Source: Alviniconcha marisindica (Eukaryota > Mollusca > Gastropoda > Provannidae). Taken from it: DNA of 64,000 nucleotides. The notes under the pieces are model-generated. The model saw only the letters and a list, made by a program, of their open reading frames with translations, made no database searches and was not told where the DNA came from. Every line of letters begins with the position of its first letter. Positions within the stretch are counted from its first letter, which is position 1. A program made the position numbers and the translations under genes. This document shows, piece by piece, positions 11,816 to 22,165 of the stretch. The DNA is taken from assembly GCA_018857735.1 (NCBI GenBank), contig JABMCL010000954.1:552501-616500 (forward strand), given 5' to 3'.

Positions 11816-13480
11816 ATGTGTGAACAAAATGTTAATCTCTGTTAATGATCAGTGTGAGACCCTCAGAAGCACAGGCTTTTTTATTTTTTTTATTTGATAT
11901 TGACACTGCAGTTTCTTGGATGCTATTAATGAGGATGACAAGTACTTGTCAGACTTTTTGAGCTTTACTCAGTTGTACCATTTTCAGTGGCTTTGACTTG
12001 CTTTCAAGGTCATAAGTGATGTCAAACGGTCAAAAAGTGGAAATTGTTGATCTCAGTATGGTGTTATCCAGTTAAGGTCAAACTGTGTGTAATTGTTAAG
12101 CGCATCATATTGATCACGCAAAAAAAAAAATCTCCTTTAACTTTCACTTGATTCAAGCAAGTGATTGACATTTTTCCTGAATTCACAACAACACTGCATT
12201 GGATTTTTTCTCTGAACCTCTGTTCAAGCGAAGTGTTTGCATACTTTTATATGGGTCTATCATCCTGCTTAGAGTCTGTTAGTTTGCACCACGTTCAGTG
12301 ACCTTGATAATTTTATATGACAGGGCCCAGGTCATGCTGAATACAGGACATCTTTCAGTTTGATATCCGTATACGCTATGACAAACCTACTTTATCAATA
12401 CAGATTACAGTGCGCTGAGTTTTGTAGCGATATATTTTGTTATAAGTATCTTTGGTATCGGATCAGAACGTGAGATGTGAACTCAAGTTTGATACGAAGA
12501 CAGACATCAGAGCATATCTTTGAGTTTGACATCAACACAGTTTACAGTATTTCCTCAAATTTGTTACTGTGCACAGAGAAAGAGAGGTCATGTGTGCAAC
12601 TCAGATTACATTGTATCTTGAATTTGTTACCAACTCAATAAAAAGGTGCATCCGAGTTTGACACCAGTGCAAAAGTACAGTATTTCATTGAATATGATAT
12701 TGACACAGAATATGATACATCTTTTGACTTTGAATTTAAATCAGTGCGGAGTATGATATCTCTTTGAGTCTGAGATTGACACAGTATGATGATATGTCTT
12801 TGAATTTGATATCCTCAGAGACTACGGGTATACAACAAAGTCAAACGGCTTGGTTGGTGAGTTATGTGATATCTCTACTGGATGACAGCAACAGTTTTGT
12901 CGTTTATCTTGACATCATGGCATCGATCAGAAGAATATCTCTTGTCATTAGTAATTACTGTGAAGAATTATTTCTAATGTTTAAGAGACATTTTTGTGAT
13001 CTAATTTTTTTGGGGGGGGACTTTCTTCATCATTAACATTGTCATCTTTAATGATGAATAATTGTGAACTATTTATTGCTTGACCAAAAGGTACCCTTTA
13101 TTTTTGAGCCAGATATTGTATGTTTATTTGAAAGGAGAAAAGAAGAAAAGAAAAGAAAATGGAATAGGGTGCAATATTAATTGTTAGATCAAACAAGAAA
13201 CAGCTGAGGAGGTCATTCTTTTAATTTGACCCCACTTCGACAAATCAAATTTGTTGATTTTTTATCTTTTTTTCTTTTCTTTTCTTTTCAATTTGAAGTA
13301 CCGTAACTGATATTGAAAGGATGCAATCTCTCCCCCTCCTCCTCCCCCGAAAGGAAATGTGTTTTTGAGTTCGTTTCTGTCCTAAAGGTGAAGCGATAAC
13401 GATGTGCATGCTTTTCTCCTGTATGTTCAGTGTATGTGGAAGCCAACTGGTCGTCAGAAACCCCCCCTTTTTTTTGTTTA
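11816..13480. other. AT-rich intergenic DNA with degenerate repeats
   Basis: Between about 12340 and 12860 a loose motif (TTTGATATYRACACAG) recurs without a fixed period, suggesting an old decayed tandem array. No gene seen. Confidence 0.5.
12637..12642 (+). promoter_or_regulatory. Candidate polyadenylation signal AATAAA
   Basis: First canonical AATAAA found downstream of the SENP8 stop, 1.75 kb away. It could end a long 3' UTR but may be chance in AT-rich sequence. Confidence 0.15.
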
Positions 13481-13484
13481 CAGA

Positions 13485-13960
13485 TTACACTGTTGGACAA
13501 ATACAACCAGTGTGGCAACCACAGATGTGTAATGTGGAAGCCAAATTGTCCTGCAAAAACAAGTGATTTTTTTTACAAATTACACTGTTATGTGTAATTT
13601 TACAAATTACACTGTTGGGCAAATGCAGCCAGTATGGCAACCACAGATGAGTTTTAAAAAAAATGGTCATGAAAAAACATGCAGTTTTTTTTAATTTTTT
13701 TTACAGATTACACTGTTGGGCAAATGTAACCAGTATGGCAACCACAGATGTGGAATGTGGAAGCCATAATTCTGGTCATGGACAAACTTGTTATTTTTTT
13801 ACAAATTACACTGTTGGGCAAATGCAGCCAGTATGGCAACCATATACATGTAATGTGGAAGCCATATGGTCATGCAAAAACATGTAGGTTTATTTTTATT
13901 TTTTTTAACAGATTACATTGTTGGGCAAATGCAACCAGTATGGCAACCACAGACGTGTAA
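13485..13960. repeat. Tandem repeat, core TACACTGTTGGGCAAATG
   Basis: Five units of uneven length, each with TTTTTTACARATTACACTGT, then GGGCAAATGCARCCAGTATG, then GCAACCACAGA and GTAATGTGGAAGCC. Confidence 0.9.
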
Positions 13961-14230
13961 TTGAGAACAGGGGGGTTCCAGTGTGGTTTGGTATCCAGTG
14001 AATCACTGTCAGAGACTTCGCTTTGTACCGCTTGAGCAGTCGTTAAAACGTGTAGCTTTCACTGAACTCTGCTTTGTATGTGTAAGCCACTCCAATTGAG
14101 AACAGGGGGTTTTCAGTGCGGTTTGGTATCCAATGAATCACTGGCAGAGACTTCGCTTTGTACCGCTTGAGCAGTTGTTAAAACGTGTGGCTTTTTACTG
14201 AACTCTGCTTCGTATAATGCATGAGCCATT
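13961..14230. repeat. Tandem duplication of ~135 bp
   Basis: Two copies of a unit beginning AATTGAGAACAGGGGG and ending near GTAAGCCACTCC / GAGCCATTCT, about 90% alike by eye. Confidence 0.9.
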
Positions 14231-15195
14231 CTAACATGATGGCTAGGATAGTGCATCATGTATCAAAGGCATCAACTTTGTTGACTTTTTTTTTGGTTTT
14301 AACAGAATGATGGCATGTAACGGAGAACTAGCCTGCGGAGTATGGTATTATTCCATAGTCATTTCCAGAGTCTGCAGTCCTGCCTACATGTTGTTGTTGA
14401 TACCGAGATGCAAGCATTAACATGCAGCCTAGCCTGCGGCCAATTTCCGCTACACTTGCTTACACCAGTTCAGCTCAAGGTGGTATCTGTGCGCTCGGAG
14501 AAGCCTACATGTGCTGCTCCCTGTCTCTCAGAAGTTTGCTCAGCTTTGCCTTTGAAACGGTTCCAGTGTTCATCTGTTCGACAATGACCCTCTCTCATCC
14601 TTTCAAGGAAGATCGTCCAGCGCTTCCTCTTTCCACACCTCTCTCCACCAGGCAATCGATGGTGTGGTGTCCCTGGTTACGCCACAGCCTGGGAAACTGA
14701 CAGATAAGAGTCAGGGGGTCAAATGTTTCTATTTTCATGAATTCAGTTCACTGCATGCTTTAAAAAGCCCAGATGTGCTTCAGCCTCACCACTCAGAAGT
14801 TCCTCCTGATGCTGCCGCTGAAGCAGTTCCACCGTGGGTCTGATTGATTGATTGATGATGGCCCGTTCTGGTCCTTTTCAAGGAAGATTGTTGAGCGCTT
14901 CCTGGTTATTTTGGAACCAACTATGGCAGCGTTGGGAAGTTGGCGGTCCTGCAGCTGCTGCTGGGAGCATGCCGCTCAGAAGCAGATGTTTTATCCACCT
15001 GATGGAACCTCTGCATGCAGTGAGGCACGGCACAGGCATTTGTCTCCTGTTTGTGTACGCGTGCTTGTGCTGTGTGCGGAACTGGTCGGCAGTGAAATAG
15101 TGGGCAAGGGGTTGCACTGGAGTGTTGTTCATTCACAGGTTAGTTGTGAGAGTTGCCATTTGTATCCGTTTTGGGTTGGTTTGTTTTGCTTCTTT
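14231..15195. other. Intergenic, nothing recognised
   Basis: Moderate-GC unique sequence with short open frames on both strands that match nothing I know. A mildly repeated pattern (...CTCAGAAG...GAAGATYGT...AGCGCTTCCT) at 14520-14640 and 14795-14910 suggests an old partial duplication. Confidence 0.4.
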
Positions 15196-15199
15196 TTCT

Positions 15200-15276
15200 A
15201 TATAATAATTAAATAATAATAATAATAAAAATATTTTTTAAAGCGCAGAATCTTGTCCCTAGAGACTAAGCATGCG

Positions 15277-15310
<34 letters not shown>

Positions 15311-15960
15311 GGCACCTGCACACACAAGCATTCTGACTATAGAGAGTTAAAATACACAGCTGAAAACGGGCAGCACACGCCTGGGAGACTTGGATAAAGA
15401 TACAGGGAACAGAAAACTTGGCAGGTCTACAATTTTGGGAAAAGAAATGTTTTTCAATTAGATTTGGACGAGTCCAGAGAGGGTTTCTATATAATATCCA
15501 TTAGCCAGCATTTTGAAGACTCTGACACATACTGGGTTATTTTAGTGTTTCCACAATCCACCGAACTCTGACACGGACCACGGGATCTTTAACATGCGTT
15601 TGTGGTCTATTGGCATGCGTATACACTTGGGCAGACCTCAGTTTATGGTCTCATCTGAAGGACTTTCATAGAGTCTGCGCAGAATTTGACTCCAAAGAGA
15701 TCTCGGGGCGGGCACAAAGCCTAGCACGTAACAGTCACCCATTCGTGGGGGGACCACATTCGATCGTGCTTAACTTTCGGCTTTCATGGGGAGTGTTCAC
15801 ACTCTTTGTCACCGGCTTTATGATGTCACTGAATATTTTTCATTAGCACTTCACTGTGCTATTATAATGCTGATGCTGTTCTCTCCTTCTGAGCAGACCT
15901 GCTGTACTCTAGTCATGTGACTCTGAATGAGTGACTGTAGCTTTACACTGTGCGTTTATC
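15200..15960. mobile_element. Probable dispersed repeat, unclassified
   Basis: A TAATAATAATAA run at 15210-15225 is followed by AAAGCGCAGAATCTTGTC and by CACGGGATCTTTAACATGCG, which read like the dispersed, microsatellite-associated elements of mollusc genomes. No coding capacity or terminal repeats are defined. (AC)n lies at 15285-15310. Confidence 0.35.
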
Positions 15961-16134
15961 CACCAAAGTGGTGTACTTACAGTGCTGTTTGGTTGTTACG
16001 TGGCTGGTACCATGTGAAAATGCTGCTGCCTGGGAGCATGTTCCGTGTACACCATACAGCCAAGGCTCAGTTTACCGTGTCAGGTTATTCAAAGCCACAT
16101 ATGTAGGGTGCGTGTCTTTAGCTGTAAACCAACA

Positions 16135-16450
16135 CCTGCATTTTTGGCAGAATGCCCAGGATCTTTTACATGCTACTGCGGTAACACGGGGGTGGAACGG
16201 ATACCGAAATAAGAGTCAGCACAGAAAATTGACACAGGAGAAGAAAATCCTCATGACACCTGCATTTTTGGCAGAATGCGCAGGATCTTTTAGGTGCCAC
16301 TGCGGTAACACGGGGGTGGAACAGATAAAGAAAAGTCAGCACAGAAAATTGACACAGGAGAAGAAAATCCTCGAGTCGCTTCTGCCGGGAATCACACCGG
16401 CAACCTTCCAATCACGTGCCCAGCACTCTACCACTGAGCTATCCTCTCAT
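16135..16450 (-). mobile_element. tRNA-derived SINE (family C) with internal tandem duplication
   Basis: Read on the minus strand from about 16443, it starts GGATAGCTCAGTGGTAGAGT (tRNA-like A box) and continues to GGTGTGATTCCCGG (B-box-like), then a non-tRNA body. About 115 bp of the body is duplicated in tandem (16137-16255 and 16258-16375, sharing GAAAATTGACACAGGAGAAG). Confidence 0.8.
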
Positions 16451-16679
16451 TTGGGTTGTGTCTTTAAGTCTTTATACTTAAATGGCCGCTTGCGGGCCAC
16501 AATGCTGGAGTGTTCACTCTTGTCCGTTGTTTATTGTCTTATGGGGTTGCTTTCATTTTGGGTTGTGCCACTGAGTTGAAGCAGGGCATGTATAATTTCA
16601 GAATTAGAACTACTGTGTGTGTTTTGTCTCCTTTTCAGATTGTGATTGTCCGCTTTGTGCATGTTTATTTGTTGTTATG

Positions 16680-16770
16680 TTTGTGTGTGTGTGTGTTTGT
16701 GTGTTTGTGTGTGTGTGTGTGTGTGTTTGTGTGTGTGTGTTTGTGTGTGTGTGTGTTTGTGTGTGTGTGT
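16680..16770. repeat. (GT)n / (TTTGTGTG)n microsatellite
   Basis: About 90 bp of GT repeat with regular TTTGTG interruptions. Confidence 0.9.
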
Positions 16771-17339
16771 GGAAATGACGTCAAATGCTTCATGTTCTTT
16801 TGTATACACTTTAAAATACTTTGAAAGGATGATATGTTTTTCTGTGATTTAGTTTGATATGCCCCTGAACATGTACACATACTGTAAGCATGTATGTTGC
16901 TGAATGCTTGAAATTTGCTTGAACTGGATGAATAATTGTTGTTGTTTTTTTGTTTGCTTTATAATTTTTGAAGATTAGTGTTTTTGTGTTTGTTTGTTTT
17001 TCTTCACTCTTGTTCTTCTTCTTTTTTGTTTTGTTTTGTTTTGTTTTCTTCTTTTTGTTGTTGTTGCCATTGTTTGTTGTTGCTACTTTGGAAAGCTTGA
17101 CCCAATCATTCCCATACTTTTTAGCAACCATGAACAAGAAGAAGAGAAAAATAAAAAGGGGGGGGGGCAAACTTCTGGCAGTTTGTCCATTACATGGATA
17201 GATGGGCAGCAATGTTGTCCCCTGACCCCCTCCCCCCCCCCCACCCCTCTACCCCCCCCCCCCTTTTTTTTCTTCTTCTTTCTTCCTTTCCATTTTTGGT
17301 CTTCACAACAATACATTTGTGTTTGGTTTTGTCATTAGC
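16771..17339. other. Low-complexity intergenic DNA
   Basis: T-rich, (TTG)n and poly-C segments (17229-17262). Nothing else seen. Confidence 0.6.
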
Positions 17340-17575
17340 ATACTGCATCAACAGATATTGCTCACTTGGTAGAGTGTTGGACTAAAATAACCAGATTTAA
17401 TGCTGATACAGATTTGACTGCCCAGTTTGGCAACTTTCAATGCAGACTCTTTCTGGTGTTCATGCGACCCCGGTGTGCAGTCGCATGCATCAGCATCTGT
17501 GTGCATGTTAAAAAAACCAAACACTGGCAGCCACCCACAGAAACGTGGCGCACACTGGTAAGAATGGTGGTGAGA
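17340..17575 (+). mobile_element. tRNA-derived SINE family B, degenerate
   Basis: The head contains GCTCACTTGGTAGAGTGTTGG. The tail matches the copy at 44618-45135: CCCGGTGTGCAGTCGCATGC, then GTTAAAAAAACCAAACACTG and GCAGCCA. This uninterrupted copy shows what the 44.6-45.1 kb site looked like before its insertion. Confidence 0.7.
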
Positions 17576-17925
17576 GGGACTGGTTTAGCGGTAAGGTGTC
17601 AGGCTGGTAAGCAGAAGGACCTCGGTTCGATTCCGCTTCAGCTCTCTGGTAAGCAGAAGGACCTGAGTTTGAATCCGCTTCAGCTCTCCTCTCTCTCTTC
17701 GAAACTTGTGATCTGTGGACACTGCCTTGGGACCTTGTCCCTCACAGTTAGTGAAACATTGAAATGGTTCTCATCGCTGCCCATCTTAATGCAGAAGACA
17801 TTCTGGTGGTGACGGTGTAGCGATGGATATGGTCTCCCTTTCCCCACCTGCTGGGATCTCAGCCCCCCACCAGTACCCCTTTGGAGATGAGTGGGCGTTA
17901 AACGGGTCTAACCAAACCAACCAGG
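17576..17925 (+). mobile_element. tRNA-derived SINE family A, copy 1
   Basis: The head reads GGTTTAGCGGTAAGGTG (A box) then GGTTCGATTCC (B box). The body GTGGACACTGCCTTGGGACC ... CATCGCTGCCCATCTTAATG ... TCTGGTGGTGACGGTGTAGC is shared with copies at 54-55 kb, 57 kb and 59 kb. The B-box part is tandemly duplicated here (17606-17648, 17649-17690), so this copy carries two near B boxes. Confidence 0.85.
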
Positions 17926-18224
17926 TAAGATGGTGCACCAATGCTTGTGCAGCTTCTTTACCCAAAGTTCTGGCAGGGGCTAAATGAAGGTGTGTTTTTT
18001 AATAGATTTTTTAAAGAATATCACTCATCGTACACTTTCAGTGTTGTAGCTGAATGCACTTGACCCACTTAGTTTTTTAGTTGTTTTTTTTGCACTAGCA
18101 CAAAAAGAAACAAACATTGGTAATACACTGAGGAAGACTGATACGCAGCCACATCTTACAAATTGATGTGGGATAGAAGTGCTGCTTTACGTTATGCATG
18201 TAGGAGAACAAGACAAAAATACCC

Positions 18225-19045
18225 CCCAAAAAATGAGAGAATGAGGGAGAAAGACGGAGGGAATGAGGGAGAAAGGGGGAATGAGGGAGAAAGACAGAAT
18301 GAGGGAGAAAGAGGAAATGAGGGAGAAAGAGGGAAAGAGGAGGGAGAAAGACCAAGGGAATGAGGGAGAAAGACCCAGGGAGAAAGACGAGGGAATGAGA
18401 GAGAAAGATGGAATGAGGGAGAAAGACAGAGGGAATGAGGGAGAAAGATGGAATGAGGGAGAAAGACCGAGGGAGAAAGACGAGGGAATGAGAGAGAAAG
18501 ACTGAGGGAGAAAGACGAGGGAATGAGAGAGAAAGATGGAATGAGGGAGAAAGACAGAAGGAATGAGGGAGAAAGATGGAATGAGGGAGAAAGACAGAGG
18601 GAATGAGGGAGAAAGACCGAGGGAGAAAGACGAGGGAATGAGGGAGAAAGATGGAATGAGGGAGAAAGACAGAGGGAATGAGGGAGAAAGACGGAGGGAA
18701 TGAGGGAGAAAGACAGAAGGAGAAAGACGAGGGAATGAGAGAGAAAGATGGAATGAGGGAGAAAGACAGAGGGAATGAGGGAGAAAGACAGAAGGAGAAA
18801 GACGGAGGGAATGAGGGAGAAAGACAGAAGGAGAAAGACGGAGGGAATGAGGGAGAAAGACAGAAGGAGAAAGATGGAATGAGGGAGAAAGACAGAGGGA
18901 ATGAGGGAGAAAGACGGAGGGAATGAGGGAGAAAGACAGAAGGAGAAAGACGGAGGGAATGAGGGAGAAAGAGGGAATGAAGGAAAAAGGGGGAATGAGG
19001 GAGATAGGGGGAATGAAGGAGAAAGACAGACAGGGAAAGAGAGAG
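18225..19045 (+). repeat. Purine-rich satellite, ~17-bp unit GAATGAGGGAGAAAGAC
   Basis: More than 800 bp of almost pure purine on the + strand, made of variants of GAATGAGGGAGAAAGAC arranged in higher-order blocks (with AGACGAGG and GAAGGAGAAAGACGGAGG variants). The strand asymmetry leaves a 342-codon open frame on the minus strand, rich in Ser/Pro/Leu/Phe, that is a repeat artefact. Confidence 0.95.
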
Positions 19046-20110
19046 AAAACTAACCCCGTAACTTACTACTTGCGACCTTTGTGAGTTTGATTTTTTTATG
19101 CTCCTTATGTTGCCTGCCTGCATGCCAGGTGGGAGCAGTGTGGTTCACGTCTCTTTGCTTGTGACCCTTGCTGGATGCCCAGTGTCGCCCGAATGCCGTT
19201 AACGCCCTTTACTGATTCAGATTGAGGTTCTGACGTCAAGGCTTCATTCATGTTCAGATTGCTTTTCGTTTTTTTTCATCTGATATCTTTACACCAAACT
19301 TAACCAGGATTCACTGTAATGTGGTGTAACTGCTGCACTCAGCATTTGTTAAGCACAGTTTTTTTTGGTGTGTGATTTTTAATTGTTATTTGTTTTTCTT
19401 CTGTTGTTGTTGTTGTTGTTTGCCTATGCCTGTTAGTGTGTTGTCTACACATGTTGTTTTTTGGTTGTGCTTTTTTGGGGGGTGGGGGTGGTTCCTTCTC
19501 ATTTTTTAAAAATTTCTTTGTAGCTATAATGTGCATGTAGAGTTTGGCTGGTGTGTTTATTGTTGACTTTGACAACGGTTTTTTTTTTTTTTTTTTTTTA
19601 ATTTTCCGTGGCCCTTCTTTAGGCAGCTAGTGTGTCTGTATTTAGTTGCTGAGTGAGAGAAACCTTGGTTGTTGTTTTATTTTTTATGTGTGCGTCTCTC
19701 ATTATTCAATGCCAAAAGTATCAACAAATATTTCTGAAAATTTTGGAAAGAAAAAAGAAAGAAAAAAAGAAAAGAAAGGAGGATGTGAAAATGTTCCAGG
19801 TGTAATTTAATGCATCCTTTTTTTCTTTTCTTTTTCTTTTTTATGTTTGTGACCCTAGGGATTCCTGTACCTTTGACCAGTTTGGTACACCATACTTTTA
19901 TTATTCATGAGCTCACCCCTCCCCCTTGATGTGTATGTGGTTCCCGCCCCCCCCCCCCTTCTCCCCTGCCAATTAATGCATTTATGAGTCCTCTTCCCCA
20001 TTATTTTTCCCATAGGCTTTAAAAGTGGTAGATCGTGGCAATTTGCCTGAGAGTTGATTTTGTAATCATATTGATTATTGCATGTATTTTGACCATGTGG
20101 CTTTGAGGCA

Positions 20111-20143
<33 letters not shown>

Positions 20144-20260
20144 ATGCATGCGTGCATGTGCATTTTAAAATTGCATTTTATTCATAATATAGTTTGTCGT
20201 GCAGTGGGACTGACTTGTATTGTACCTAAAAAAATTAAAAAAGATTTTTAAAAAGTTTTC
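19046..20260. other. Intergenic, low complexity
   Basis: Poly-T runs (19580-19600), poly-C (19947-19957) and (GT)n at 20110-20138. No gene seen. Confidence 0.6.
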
Positions 20261-20264
20261 TTTC

Positions 20265-20470
20265 TTAGATGTAAACAATAATAATATTAATAGTGGGGTC
20301 TTAGAGCGCCCTTTCTCAAGTGAGCCCTTTCTCGTCAGCATGTGTAGTCACGCAGAAGGACACATGAAAATGAAGCTGGGCTGGAGAAAGAGAGACCATA
20401 CATACACAGAGATATTTTCGCATTCAGGTCCTGTAAGTCGCTTTCACTGTTGTGCTTTAACACACCGTGT
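20265..20470 (+). mobile_element. Dispersed repeat, also present at 60225-60395
   Basis: AATAATAATATTAATAGTGG, then GGTCTTAGAGCGCC and ACATGAAAATGAAGCTG. The segment at 60235-60310 has the same order (AATAATAATAACATTGGGGT, CTACAGCGGCC, CATAATGAAGCT). Confidence 0.5.
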
Positions 20471-20654
20471 TGTATTGTTGAACCAGACTTTGATGTGATT
20501 TGTTTGTTGTTAGCTCATGGATGCTTGTCGCTGAGTCACTGTTGTGTCTCTGCATGAGCTACAGGTTGTTGTTATGAGTTGTGCAAAAAAAAAAAAACTG
20601 GCACCAGGTTTGAACAGTGCATACCTTGAGATGATGGGGGGGGGGGGGGGGGCT

Positions 20655-21345
20655 ATGTCATACCCCCTTGGCAGCGACTGCCATAGAATGGTTACATCAT
20701 AGCCACTGGTCTTGGTTCCAAGCAGTGACAGCTAAACCAGCTGTGTACCCTCCATTGGTCTCTGCCATAGTTGGTTACATCATGATCATAACCAGCCTGT
20801 GCGTACCCTCCTTTGGTCTCTGCCACAGTTGGTTACACCGCAGCCAGCCATTGCGTACCTTCCTTTGGTCTGTGCCATGGTTGGTTACAGCTGTGTACCC
20901 TCCATTGGTCTCTGCCAGTTGGTTACATCATAACCAGCCTGTGCATACCCTCTTTTGGTCTCTGCCACAGTTGGTTACACCACAGCAAGCCTTTGTGTAC
21001 CTTCCTTTGGTCTGTGCCACAGTTGGTTACAGCTGTTGTGTGCCTTCCTTTGGTCTGTGCCACAGTTGGTTACATCACAGCCAGTCTTCGTGTACCGCCC
21101 TTTGGTCTCTGACACAGTTGGTTACATCATAGCCCGCCGTTGTGTACCCTCCTTTGGTTTATGCTGCAGTTGGTTACATCACAGCCAGCCTTTGTGTACC
21201 AGCCTTTGGTCTGCCACAGTTGGTCTCATCACAGCCAGACATTGCATGCCTTCCTTTGGTCTGTGCCACAGTTGGTTAAATTACAGCCAGTCTTTGGTCT
21301 CTGCCACAGTTGGTTACACCACAGCCAGTTTTGCCTCCAAGCGGT
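20655..21345 (+). repeat. Tandem repeat, ~60-bp unit with CTGCCACAGTTGGTTACA
   Basis: About twelve units of 45-75 bp, each with CCTTTGGTCTSTGCCACAGT and TGGTTACAYCAYAGCCAG, opened by GTGTACC. Stray copies continue at 21685-21715 and 21800-21830, just before the inverted-repeat arm. Confidence 0.9.
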
Positions 21346-21837
21346 TAAAGCTAGCAAGCTGTTGATGATGATGATGATGATGACATGCAACAGCATGCTT
21401 GTTGTGTTTTTAAAAAGGAAGAAAAGTCGCTGGTGCACAGTCTGAACAGATCAAATTCTCTGCGAGGAGGTAGGTCATCCGGTTTTACTTCAAAGCTTCT
21501 TTCAAATTATGCTGCCTCAGAGTAGCAGGCAAACTCTCAGAGCAGTGGACAAACTGTTCTACATGCGTTGGATGGAAAATGCTCAGGCGCCAAAGTTTGT
21601 TTGCTTTTAAGTTGCTGTTGTTGTTTCCTCGGTCAAAGCTTGGGATGCGAAGACGAGACCGGGTTCTGCGTACTCTCTTCGGTCTCTGCCACAGTTGGTT
21701 ATGTCACAGCCGGTCCCAGTGCCAAGAAGGGACTGCTGGCCAACTCTCTTTGCTTGCAGTTGCACACACTCCGAGCATCGCTTTCTGGCACCCTCCTCCA
21801 AACTCTGCCAGATTTGGTTACGCCACTGAAGGGGTAC

Positions 21838-22165
21838 TCTTTATCTCCGCGTAGCTGTCCAGCGACACGGTCGGCGCCCTCCGAAAGGTTCGGGTACTAA
21901 TATGACTGTAGAAGCAACCTAGCGCCAAAACACACACATAAACATGAGACGCATCCGAGTTCCGTCTCGATTCAAACGATTGTGATTTATTTGCGCTGGT
22001 GTAAACGTTGGTGGCTATAAATGACATGCCTTGTTTTATTTGAGTTGTTTGTAACAAACCTACTACTGTTTGAGCACCAACAAAAAACTGCTCGTTAGCT
22101 GAAAGTTTTCTGGACCCTATGACGTAACTAAATACGGCAGTGGTTGAAGGAAGGATGTTGTAAAC
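21838..22165 (+). repeat. Left arm of a distant inverted repeat
   Basis: The reverse complement of this segment is found at 62930-63010 plus 63735-64000. Shared words include ATGACTGTAGAAGCAACCTA, GAGTTGTTTGTAACAAAC and ACTAAATACGGCAGTGGTTG. Similarity fades after the GTAAACCAG at about 22163. Confidence 0.85.

Noticed and set aside
17588..17660. Functional tRNA gene
   Set aside because: A and B boxes are present but no acceptor stem or cloverleaf can be closed, and the sequence continues into a shared SINE body.
18095..19123. 342-codon minus-strand open frame (Ser/Pro/Leu/Phe-rich)
   Set aside because: It is the complement of the 17-bp purine satellite; its length follows from the lack of stop words in the repeat.
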